Assembly (NCBI GenBank): GCA_020723845.1
Contig: DYIC01000006.1
Location: 1 to 38,400, forward strand
DNA length: 38,400 nt
Direction: 5' to 3'
From: Hydrogenophaga sp.
GTDB taxonomy: Bacteria; Pseudomonadota; Gammaproteobacteria; Burkholderiales; Burkholderiaceae_C
Shown: one piece after another, positions 16,733-23,933 of the stretch
Numbering within the stretch: the stretch's first letter is position 1
How the letters are laid out: each line of letters begins with the position of its first letter
Program-made: the position numbers and the translations under genes
Notes under the pieces: generated by a model
What the model was told of the DNA's origin: nothing
The model's database searches: none
The model's input: only the letters and a program-made list of their open reading frames with translations

Positions 16733-19700
16733 TCAGGTCAGCGTCATCAGACTCGCATTGCCGCCCGCCGCGGCGGTGTTGGTGCTGACGCTGCGCTCGG
16801 CAAGCAACCCGGGCGGCAGGGTGTCCGCTCCTTGCCACGCCTGAACCGGGATGACCGGGCCGACACGGACTGCGATCCGCTGCTGCACGTCGATCAGCGC
16901 GCTCGCATCCCCGTCGAACAGCACGGCGTCGAAGTCGCTGGCCCCGTCCTCGGTCGGCTCCCCACCCGTGGCGCGCACCCGCGCTTGCATGGCTTGGCGC
17001 ACGCTGGCGTCGCTGGCCACGCACAGCACGCGCTGGCGGGGCAGCAGCCGGTATTCGTCGCGCTGCCCAGTGGGGCCACGCAGCAGCAGCGGCGTGCGCC
17101 AGTCCTCGGGTTGTGGCGCGCCCGCAAACGCCAGGGCGCGTGTCACGGCATCCGCGGGGGCGCGTGCCAGCAGCCGGTACAGATACAGGGGGCCGCCTGC
17201 CTTCGGTCCGGTGCCCGACAGCCCCTCGCCGCCGAATGGTTGCACGCCCACCACGGCGCCCACCATGTTGCGGTTGACGTAGTGATTGCCCGCGCGCACG
17301 GTGTGGGTCAGGTGCTCGATGGTCTCGTCGATGCGGCTGTGCACGCCAAACGTCAGTCCGTAGCCGGTGGCGTGGATGGCCTCGACGAGCTCGCCCAGTT
17401 GCTCGCGTCGCCAGCGCACCACGTGCAGCACGGGGCCGAAGACCTCGCGCGTGGGCAACGTGAGTCCAGGCAGCTCGATCACGGTGGGCGGCACGAAGGT
17501 CCCGGCCCCTGCCTGCGGTGGCAGCGGGACTTGCCACACCGGGTAGCCGCGCGCGCGCATCGCCTCGATATGGCGCAGGATGCCGTCGCGCGCTGCCGCG
17601 TCGATGACCGGCCCGACATCGGTGGCCAGCCGCCCCGGGTCGTCCACGCGCAGCTCGGCCATCGCGCCGCGCAGCATGGTCAGGATGCGGTCGGCCGCCT
17701 CCTCTTGCACGCACAGCACGCGTAGGGCCGAGCAGCGCTGCCCCGCGCTGTCGAAGGCGGAGGTGAGGACGTCTTGCACCACCTGCTCCGGCAGGGCCGA
17801 GGTGTCGACCACCATGGCGTTTTGGCCGCCCGTCTCGGCCACCAGCGGCACGGGTCGCACGCGGCCGTCCGGGTCGCGCGCCACCCGCTGGGCCAGCGAG
17901 CGCTGCAGCAGCCGCGCGACCTCGGTGGAGCCGGTGAACAGCACGCCCGCCGTCGCCGGGTCGGCCACCAGCGCCGCGCCCACCGTCTCGCCCGCGCCCG
18001 GCAGCAGTTGCAACACGTCGCGCGGCACCCCTGCGTCGTGCAGCCACGCGGTCATGCGCGCGGCGATCAGGGGCGTTTGCTCCGCCGGTTTGGCCACCAC
18101 GGGGTTGCCCGCGGCCAGTGCGGCCGCAATCTGGCCGGTGAAGATCGCCAGCGGAAAGTTCCACGGGCTGATGCAGACCACGGGGCCGAGGACGGGCGCG
18201 TCGGCTGGCCAATGGGCGTCGGTGATTTGGGCGGCGTAGTAGCGCAAGAAGTCGATCGCCTCGCGGACCTCGGCCACGGCGTTGGCGGCGGTCTTGCCCG
18301 CTTCGCGCATCAGCAGGGCCACGCAGCCCGGCAGATCGGCTTGCAGCCGGTCGGCGGCGGCGCGCAACACCGCCGCACGCTGCGCGGGCGGCGTGTGGGC
18401 CCAGGTGGCCGCGGCCCGCGCGGCGGCGTGCAGGGCCGTGCGCGCATCGTCCGCGCTGGCTTCGTGGACCACCCCGACGACGTCGGCGTGGCGCGCGGGG
18501 TTGCGCACCGTGCGCGCGGGGCCGCTGGGGGTGGCCCCATCGGCCAGCAGCGCCTGCGCCTGCAGCGGCGCACGGCGGCTGTCGGTGAGCGCTTGTTGCA
18601 GCATGGCCAGTGCGGCCTCGTCGGCCAGATCCAGCCCGGCGCTGTTGGCCCGCGCGCCGCCGTAGAGTGCCGCCGGGGCGGGAATGTGGGGGTGCGGTCG
18701 GCCGACTTGCCCCTCGGCCGCGGCCCACGCCTGCACGGTGGCCACCGGATCTTCGGTCAGTGCCTCCAACGGAATGGCCGGGTCGGCGACGCGGTGCACG
18801 AACGAGGTGTTGGCGCCGTTTTCCAGCAGCCGCCGCACCAAATAGGCCAGCAGCGTCTCGTGGGTACCCACCGGCGCGTAGATGCGGCACGGCCGTCCCA
18901 GACCGCCCGCGCTGGGCGGCGCGACGACCTGCTCGTACAGCGGCTCGCCCATGCCATGCAGGCACTGAAACTCGTACTGCTGCGGGTGCCACGTCGAGGG
19001 ATCGGCCATCTCGTGGATGGCGGCGAGCGTGTGCGCGTTGTGGGTGGCAAACTGCGGAAACACCGCGTCGGGTGCCGCCAGCAGCCGGCGTGCGCACGCC
19101 AGGTAGGACACGTCCGTGTACGCTTTGCGGGTATAGACCGGGTAGTCCAGGCCGTCGAGTTGCGCGCGCTTGATTTCGCTGTCCCAATACGCGCCCTTGA
19201 CCAAGCGCACCAGCAGCCGGTGGCCGCTGCGTCGCGCCAGCGCGATGACATGGTCCACCACCGCCGGGGCACGCTTCTGATAGGCCTGGATGACGAAGCC
19301 GATACCGTTCCAGCCCGCCAGGGTCGGCTCGTGGCACAGGCGCTCGAGCAGGTCGAGCGAGAGTTCGAGCCGCTCGCTTTCCTCGGCGTCGATGTGCAGG
19401 CCGATATCCACGGCACGCGCGGCCTGCGCCAGCGCCAGCAGGCGCGGGTAGAGCTCCTCCATGACGCGAGCATATTGCGCGCGGCTGTAGCGCGGGTGCA
19501 AGGCCGACAGCTTGATCGACACGCCGGGGCCGTCGATGACGCCTCGGCCCGCGTTGGCCGCGCCGATCGCGTCGGTCGCGTGGCGGTAGGCCTCGAAATA
19601 GCGCTGTGCGTCGTCGGCGGTCAACGCCGCTTCACCCAGCATGTCGTAGGAGTAGCGAAAGCCCTGCGCCTCGCGCCGCTGCGCACGGCGCAGGGCGCCT

Positions 19701-20311
19701 TCGATCGTCTCGCCCATGACGAATTGTTCGCCCATCAGGCGCATGGCCAGATCCACCCCTTGGCGCACCAGCGGCTCACCACCACGGCGCAGCAGCCGCG
19801 CCAGCGCGCTGCCCAGCCCATCTTCGCTGTGGGTGGCGGTGAGTTTGCCCGTCAGCAGCAGGCCCCAGGTGGCGGCGTTGACGAACAGCGATGGGCTGCG
19901 GCCCAGGTGCGCACGCCAATCGCCGCGGCCGATCTTGTCGCGGATGAGCGCGTCGCGCGTGGCGGCGTCCGGGATGCGCAGCAGGGCCTCGGCCAGACAC
20001 ATCAGGGCCACGCCTTCCTGGGAGGACAGCGCGTACTCCTGCAGCAGCGCTTGCACCAGCCCCTCCCGTCCCGCCTGGGGTGCCCGGGCGCGCAGCGCAC
20101 CGGCGAGCCGTTGGGCCAGGGCGGCGACCCGCTCGCGCTGCGCATCGGGCAGGTGGGCCAGCTCCAGCAGGGCGGGCAGCAACGCGGTCTCGGCTGCCCG
20201 GTGGCGTGGCGGCAGCGCGCGCATGGTGTCGGCGCGCGGCCACGTGGGGGGCGCAAAGGGCGGCTGCACCCAGTCGGGTACGGGTGACAAAGATTCGCGG
20301 TGCGCGTTCAT
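16733..20311 (-). CDS. putA: Bifunctional proline dehydrogenase / L-glutamate gamma-semialdehyde dehydrogenase
   Basis: A 1192-residue PutA that oxidises proline to glutamate in two steps with substrate channelling: FAD-dependent proline dehydrogenase passing electrons to quinone at the membrane, then NAD-dependent aldehyde dehydrogenase. The proline dehydrogenase barrel spans about 190-490 (RLVKGAYWDSEIKRAQ, 369-384; FQCLHGMGE, 448-456). The dehydrogenase part spans about 590-1090, with PWNFP (716-720), ETGGQN (826-831) and catalytic Cys860 in SAGQRCSAL. It ends in TAAAGGNASLMTLT, normal for PutA. E. coli PutA (1320 residues) starts with a ribbon-helix-helix repressor domain; this one lacks it and begins directly with the helical arm, so regulation must come from outside, most likely the divergent Lrp protein. 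Confidence 0.97.
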   Translation of the reverse strand: MNAHRESLSPVPDWVQPPFAPPTWPRADTMRALPPRHRAAETALLPALLELAHLPDAQRERVAALAQRLAGALRARAPQAGREGLVQALLQEYALSSQEGVALMCLAEALLRIPDAATRDALIRDKIGRGDWRAHLGRSPSLFVNAATWGLLLTGKLTATHSEDGLGSALARLLRRGGEPLVRQGVDLAMRLMGEQFVMGETIEGALRRAQRREAQGFRYSYDMLGEAALTADDAQRYFEAYRHATDAIGAANAGRGVIDGPGVSIKLSALHPRYSRAQYARVMEELYPRLLALAQAARAVDIGLHIDAEESERLELSLDLLERLCHEPTLAGWNGIGFVIQAYQKRAPAVVDHVIALARRSGHRLLVRLVKGAYWDSEIKRAQLDGLDYPVYTRKAYTDVSYLACARRLLAAPDAVFPQFATHNAHTLAAIHEMADPSTWHPQQYEFQCLHGMGEPLYEQVVAPPSAGGLGRPCRIYAPVGTHETLLAYLVRRLLENGANTSFVHRVADPAIPLEALTEDPVATVQAWAAAEGQVGRPHPHIPAPAALYGGARANSAGLDLADEAALAMLQQALTDSRRAPLQAQALLADGATPSGPARTVRNPARHADVVGVVHEASADDARTALHAAARAAATWAHTPPAQRAAVLRAAADRLQADLPGCVALLMREAGKTAANAVAEVREAIDFLRYYAAQITDAHWPADAPVLGPVVCISPWNFPLAIFTGQIAAALAAGNPVVAKPAEQTPLIAARMTAWLHDAGVPRDVLQLLPGAGETVGAALVADPATAGVLFTGSTEVARLLQRSLAQRVARDPDGRVRPVPLVAETGGQNAMVVDTSALPEQVVQDVLTSAFDSAGQRCSALRVLCVQEEAADRILTMLRGAMAELRVDDPGRLATDVGPVIDAAARDGILRHIEAMRARGYPVWQVPLPPQAGAGTFVPPTVIELPGLTLPTREVFGPVLHVVRWRREQLGELVEAIHATGYGLTFGVHSRIDETIEHLTHTVRAGNHYVNRNMVGAVVGVQPFGGEGLSGTGPKAGGPLYLYRLLARAPADAVTRALAFAGAPQPEDWRTPLLLRGPTGQRDEYRLLPRQRVLCVASDASVRQAMQARVRATGGEPTEDGASDFDAVLFDGDASALIDVQQRIAVRVGPVIPVQAWQGADTLPPGLLAERSVSTNTAAAGGNASLMTLT

Positions 20312-20397
20312 GGTTCGGCTTCCGAGGCTAATATTGCGAAAGTTTGCAGCCGATAATTCCGAATAGGATTTCTTTTTTTGGCGATGGAGTAGTGAAA
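20312..20397. promoter_or_regulatory. Divergent promoter/operator region of putA and its Lrp regulator
   Basis: This 86-base gap is strikingly AT-richer than its flanks (TAATATTGCGAAAGTTTGC near 20330-20348, GATAATTCCGAATAGG, and a run of seven T). The GCGAAA/TTTGC arms form an imperfect dyad of the AT-rich kind that Lrp proteins bind. GGAG at 20386-20389 is the ribosome-binding site of the regulator gene. No clean -35/-10 pair can be assigned. Confidence 0.4.
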
Positions 20398-20895
20398 ATG
20401 TCGGAAGTGACGGGCGCCGCTCGACCCCTGCACGAGCTCGACCGCATCGACCTGCGCATCCTGGATGTACTGCAGCGCGACGGGCGCATCACGAATCTGA
20501 AGTTGGCCGAGGCGGTGGCGTTATCGCCGACGGCGGTCCTGGCACGGGTGCAGCGCCTGACGCGCGAGGGCTACATCCTGGGGTACGAGGCGCGGCTCGA
20601 CCCGGCAAAGCTCGGTGCCGGGCTGTTGGTGTTCGTGGAGGTGCTGCTCGATCGCACCACCCCCAACGTGTTCGAACAGTTCAAGGCTGCGGTGCAAGCG
20701 GCCCCCCAGGTGCTGGAGTGCCACATGGTGGCGGGTGGCTTCGACTACCTGGTCAAGACGCGCGTGGCCGATATGGCCGACTACCGCCGCTTTGCGGGCG
20801 ACGTGCTGTGGCAGCTGCCCGGCGTGCGCGAGACGCGCACCTATGCCGTCATGGAGGAGGTGAAACATACCCACCGCCTCCCGCTGTTGCGGTAG
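20398..20895 (+). CDS. Lrp/AsnC family regulator, probable activator of putA
   Basis: A 165-residue feast/famine regulator: an N-terminal helix-turn-helix (about 16-60, ELDRIDLRILDVLQRDGRIT and LSPTAVLARVQRL) and a C-terminal ligand-binding RAM domain (about 70-150). In alphaproteobacteria and Pseudomonas, PutR-like Lrp proteins sit divergent from putA and activate it in response to proline; this layout and the missing DNA-binding domain of PutA support the same role here. It is also close to Lrp itself or BkdR, so the ligand is not certain. The start at 20398 is favoured by GGAG about eight bases upstream; an in-frame codon at 20344 lacks one. Confidence 0.88.
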   Translation: MSEVTGAARPLHELDRIDLRILDVLQRDGRITNLKLAEAVALSPTAVLARVQRLTREGYILGYEARLDPAKLGAGLLVFVEVLLDRTTPNVFEQFKAAVQAAPQVLECHMVAGGFDYLVKTRVADMADYRRFAGDVLWQLPGVRETRTYAVMEEVKHTHRLPLLR

Positions 20896-20906
20896 GCGCG
20901 GTGGGT
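20869..20906. terminator. Bidirectional hairpin between the Lrp gene and ocd
   Basis: ACCCACCGC (20869-20877) pairs perfectly with GCGGTGGGT (20898-20906), and CCGC/GCGG (20881-20884/20889-20892) extends the stem around a TGTT loop. The hairpin spans the Lrp stop codon. On the minus strand it is followed by ATGTTTCA, a weak U-rich stretch, so it could stop ocd transcripts; in the plus direction no U-tract follows. Confidence 0.45.
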
Positions 20907-20916
20907 ACGGGTGCCC

Positions 20917-21990
20917 TCAAGCCGCGCGGCGCAGCGCGGCCCGGCGCGCGCGCAGCGTGCCGAACAGGTCTTTCGGGTCGTCGAGGGTGGGGATCAAATC
21001 CAACGTCTCGCCCAGTCCCAGGCGCTGCGCGGTCTCGTACACGAAGCACAAGGCCGAATAATCCTCCAGCGCGAAGCCGACCGAATCGAACACGGTCACG
21101 TCCTGCGCGCTTTGGCGTCCCGGGGCGCGCTGGGTCAGCACTTCCCACAGCTCGGTGACCGGAAAATCGGGCGGCAGTTGCTGGATGTCCCCCTCGATGC
21201 GGGTCTGGGGGGCGTACTCGACGAACACGCGGCCCATGCGCAACACATCGGCGTGAAGCTCGGTCTTGCCCGGGCAGTCCCCGCCGACCGCGTTGATGTG
21301 CATGCCGGGCTCGATCATTTCTGGTGTCAGGATGGTGGCGTTGGTCTTGTCGGCGGTGACGGTGGTGACGATGTCTGCGCCCCGCACCGCTTCGGCCGTG
21401 CTGGTACAGCGCGTCAGCACCAGGCCGCTGTCGTGCAGGTTGGCCACGAGTTTGTCGGTGGCGGCGGGGTCGGTGTCGAACAGGCGCAGCTCGGTGATGC
21501 CGAGCAGGTGCTGGAACGCCAGCGCCTGAAACTCGGCCTGCGCACCGTTGCCGATCAGCGCCATCACCCGGCTGTCGGGGCGCGCCAGGGCTTGCGCGGC
21601 GAGCGCCGACATGGCCGCGGTGCGCAGCGCGGTGGTCAGCGTTAGTTCGCTCAGCAGCAGTGGCGCGCCGGTGCGCACGTCGGCCAGTACGCCGAATGCC
21701 ATCACCGTGGGCAGCCCGTCGCGCGTGTTTTTGGGGTGGCCATTGACGTATTTGAAGCTGTAGCGCACGGTGTCGGCGATCGGCATCAGTTCGATGACGC
21801 CGACGTCCGAATGGTTGGCCACGCGCGCCGTTTTGTCGAAGTCGCTCCACCGGCAAAAATCGGCGCGGACGCGCTGGGCGATGTCACGAATGCTCTGCGC
21901 CACGCCAACCGTCTGCACCAGCCGCACCATGGTCGGTGCGCTGATGTAGCGGGTGGCGATGCGGGGCGTCAGCGGGAAAGGGGTGGTCAT
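20917..21990 (-). CDS. ocd: Ornithine cyclodeaminase
   Basis: Converts L-ornithine directly to L-proline and ammonia with tightly bound NAD. The 357-residue protein aligns well with the longer true ornithine cyclodeaminases: ALRTAAMSALAAQALA (121-136), the dinucleotide loop IGNGAQAEFQ (146-155) and the catalytic segment GGDCPGKTELH (236-246), where Asp238 corresponds to the essential Asp228 of the Pseudomonas putida enzyme. This segment separates it from mu-crystallin-like relatives such as the protein at 22971-23933. The start is MTTPFPLTPR at 21990. Divergent from an AsnC-type gene with an operator array between, and near putA, which consumes the proline formed. Confidence 0.93.
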   Translation of the reverse strand: MTTPFPLTPRIATRYISAPTMVRLVQTVGVAQSIRDIAQRVRADFCRWSDFDKTARVANHSDVGVIELMPIADTVRYSFKYVNGHPKNTRDGLPTVMAFGVLADVRTGAPLLLSELTLTTALRTAAMSALAAQALARPDSRVMALIGNGAQAEFQALAFQHLLGITELRLFDTDPAATDKLVANLHDSGLVLTRCTSTAEAVRGADIVTTVTADKTNATILTPEMIEPGMHINAVGGDCPGKTELHADVLRMGRVFVEYAPQTRIEGDIQQLPPDFPVTELWEVLTQRAPGRQSAQDVTVFDSVGFALEDYSALCFVYETAQRLGLGETLDLIPTLDDPKDLFGTLRARRAALRRAA

Positions 21991-22070
21991 GCGGGTCTCC
22001 AGTCGTGTCGGTGTGCGGCTCCTCGGGAGCGGGAGCGCTGCGTGTACCCCGCAGTGTGCGCCAGACGCCT

Positions 22071-22140
22071 GTCAAAGTAAAACGTCAAAACGTTGACGTT
22101 TCGTTGGTAGGTTGACGAAATGCCAAAGATCGATTGTCAA
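22071..22140. promoter_or_regulatory. Array of GTCAA/TTGAC half-sites between ocd and its Lrp regulator
   Basis: Five copies of GTCAA or its complement TTGAC lie within 70 bases: 22071-22075, 22084-22088, 22093-22097, 22112-22116 and 22136-22140. Copies two and three form a perfect dyad AAACGTCAA-AACG-TTGACGTTT (22080-22101). A second, looser dyad TTTCGT(N10)ACGAAA covers 22099-22120. Such a cluster suits cooperative binding of an Lrp octamer. The region is AT-rich relative to the genes on either side. Confidence 0.6.
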
Positions 22141-22160
22141 TATGTCAGAATGCGAGCACG

Positions 22161-22580
22161 ATGGACGAGATCGACCAAGCCCTCATCGCGCTGCTGCGCC
22201 GCAACGCTCGTCTGAGCGTCGCCGATTTGGCCTACAAACTGAACGTCTCGCGCGGCACCGTGACCAACCGCATGCGCAAGCTGGAAGACGCGGGCGTCAT
22301 CCTCGGCTACACGGTGCGCCTGCGCCCCGAGGCCGAGCCCGAGCGCATCCGCGCCTGGATGAGCGTGCTGGTCGAGGGCAACCAGACGCGTGCGGTGATC
22401 GCCAGCCTGCTGGGCGAGCCGGGGGTGGTGAAATTGCACGACACCAACGGTCGCTGGGACTTGCTGGCCGAGCTGGAGGCGCTGTCCATGCACGAGCTGT
22501 CAGACATCCTCGAGCGCATCCGGCTGATCAAGGGCATCCACAGCACCGAGACCAGCATCCACCTGCGCACGTACCGTTGA
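22161..22580 (+). CDS. Lrp/AsnC family regulator, divergent from ornithine cyclodeaminase
   Basis: A 139-residue Lrp/AsnC protein. MDEIDQALIALLRRNARLSV (1-20) and VADLAYKLNVSRGTVTNRMRKLEDAGVI (helix-turn-helix, about 20-47) precede a short RAM domain (about 55-135, ending IHSTETSIHLRTYR). The ATG at 22161 gives the canonical MDEIDQ start; the upstream in-frame start at 22134 would lie inside the operator array. As the divergent partner of ocd it most likely controls ornithine or arginine use, with arginine or ornithine as effector. That is an inference from position. Confidence 0.88.
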   Translation: MDEIDQALIALLRRNARLSVADLAYKLNVSRGTVTNRMRKLEDAGVILGYTVRLRPEAEPERIRAWMSVLVEGNQTRAVIASLLGEPGVVKLHDTNGRWDLLAELEALSMHELSDILERIRLIKGIHSTETSIHLRTYR

Positions 22581-22611
22581 GGGCGTCGGTGCAGCCCAGC
22601 GGCGCCGGTCG

Positions 22612-22956
22612 CTACAGGGCCGCGGTGGCGACGATCTCGATCTTCCACTCGGGCCGCGCTAGGCGCGCTTGCACCGTGGCGCGCGGCGGCGTGTGCCCCG
22701 TGGGCACCCACGCGTCCCAGGCGCGGTTCATGCCGTCGTAGTCCGCCAGGTCGGCCAGAAAAATCTGCACCATCAGCAGCCGCGTTTTGTCGGTGCCCGC
22801 GCGCGCCAGCAAGGCGTCGATCATGCCTAATACCTGGCGCGTCTGGCCTTCGATGTCTTGGGTCGGATCGTCGGGCACCTGCCCCGCCAAATAAACCGTG
22901 CCGTGGTGGATGGCCATCTCGGACAAGCGCGGTCCGACGTCGAAGCGTTGCACCAT
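22612..22956 (-). CDS. ridA: RidA family enamine/imine deaminase
   Basis: A 114-residue YjgF/YER057c/UK114 protein. These trimers hydrolyse reactive enamines and imines released by PLP enzymes and amino-acid oxidases. YLAGQVPDD (22-30), GQTRQVLGMIDALLARAG (37-54) and PPRATVQARLARPEWKIEI (90-108) are the family blocks; Arg92 lies at the position of the RidA carboxylate-binding arginine. AAGGA seven bases before the ATG at 22956 favours this start; a second ATG at 22971 lies in the stop region of the reductase gene. It is 14 bases downstream of the reductase, so both are probably in one operon, fitting joint handling of cyclic imines. Exact subgroup not determined. Confidence 0.92.
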   Translation of the reverse strand: MVQRFDVGPRLSEMAIHHGTVYLAGQVPDDPTQDIEGQTRQVLGMIDALLARAGTDKTRLLMVQIFLADLADYDGMNRAWDAWVPTGHTPPRATVQARLARPEWKIEIVATAAL

Positions 22957-22970
22957 GGTTGAATCCTTCA

Positions 22971-23933
22971 TCAGGGAGGGGTTGAACCGGGGCTGGCACG
23001 CCGGGTCTGCGCCGCCAGCGCGCATCGAGCCGCGGCCAAGTCCCAGCCGGCCCAGCCGCAGCTCTTGAAAAAAATGGGGCCATCGTGACATGCCACCCGC
23101 TGCCAGGCGGGGGTTTCGCACACCACATCGGCCAGTGTGGGCAATGCAGTGACGTCGATTCCTGCCTGCAGCAGATCGCCGGCCTCGTGGTCCGCGTCGC
23201 GGGTGTCCACCAACAGGGTGCCTGTCGCGGCCACGTGCCGACAAACCGTTGGTGCCCATTCCACCATGCGGGGGGTGAAAGCCCCCACTGCCACCACAAA
23301 GGCGTCGGGCCGGGGCGCGGTGTGCAGCACGACCGTGTGGGCGGGCGTACAGCTAACAACCAGTGGGCAGTCCGCCAATGCGGCGTTGGCATCGTCCACG
23401 TGCCGCGCTTGCAGTCCCAAGGACCGGGCATGACGCACCAAGGCGTCCGCACTGGCGGCGCTGCGGGAGGCAATGTGCGCTTCACGCACGCCCAAGCCAA
23501 CGGCAAACGCCTCGAGGTGGGCGCGGCCTTGTACCCCGGCTCCCACGATCAGTAGCGGGCCCTGCGGCTTGGGCGCGAGCCGACGCGCCGCCAACAGCGA
23601 TACCGCCGCCGTGCGCCGTGCGGTGACGGTGGGGCCGTCCAGCACCAGGCGTCGGCGGCCATCGCGCGCATCGAACACCAGGACGTCGCCTTGGATCGTG
23701 GCCAGCCCGCGCGAGGGGTTGTCGGCGACGAACGTGATGAGTTTGGTGATGGCGACCGTCTCATCGAACGCCGGCATCACGAACAGACTACCGCCTGCCG
23801 CGAGTGTCAGCACCTGGCGCGGCGGAACGGTGACGCGAGCGTCGCGCAGCACGGCCTCGATGGTGTCCGCCAAGCTGGGATAGGGCAAGGCGTCGGCCGT
23901 GGCGCGCGGGTCGAGCCAAACGGGTGATGTCAT
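22971..23933 (-). CDS. lhpI: Delta1-pyrroline-2-carboxylate / piperideine-2-carboxylate reductase-like protein
   Basis: A 320-residue member of the ornithine cyclodeaminase/mu-crystallin family. It resembles LhpI-type reductases, which turn Delta1-pyrroline-2-carboxylate into L-proline (or the six-ring analogue into pipecolate) in hydroxyproline, D-proline and D-lysine catabolism. MPAFDETVAITKLITF (53-68, substrate Lys64), TVTARRTAAVSLLAARRLAP (102-121) and LLIVGAGVQGRAHLEAF (127-143) are visible. It lacks the GGDCPGKTELH segment of true ornithine cyclodeaminases, so cyclodeaminase activity is unlikely. The start at 23933 overlaps the histidine kinase stop by four bases; ridA follows. An alternative is another imino-acid or alanine dehydrogenase-like member. 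Confidence 0.78.
   Translation of the reverse strand: MTSPVWLDPRATADALPYPSLADTIEAVLRDARVTVPPRQVLTLAAGGSLFVMPAFDETVAITKLITFVADNPSRGLATIQGDVLVFDARDGRRRLVLDGPTVTARRTAAVSLLAARRLAPKPQGPLLIVGAGVQGRAHLEAFAVGLGVREAHIASRSAASADALVRHARSLGLQARHVDDANAALADCPLVVSCTPAHTVVLHTAPRPDAFVVAVGAFTPRMVEWAPTVCRHVAATGTLLVDTRDADHEAGDLLQAGIDVTALPTLADVVCETPAWQRVACHDGPIFFKSCGWAGWDLAAARCALAAQTRRASPGSTPP

Noticed and set aside
16275-19337. A 1020-codon minus-strand frame within putA
   Set aside because: It is an out-of-frame shadow of putA, arginine- and glycine-rich, without any family motif.
22612-23259. A longer RidA protein starting at 23259
   Set aside because: The extra residues overlap the reductase gene in another frame and have no RidA similarity; a Shine-Dalgarno supports 22956.
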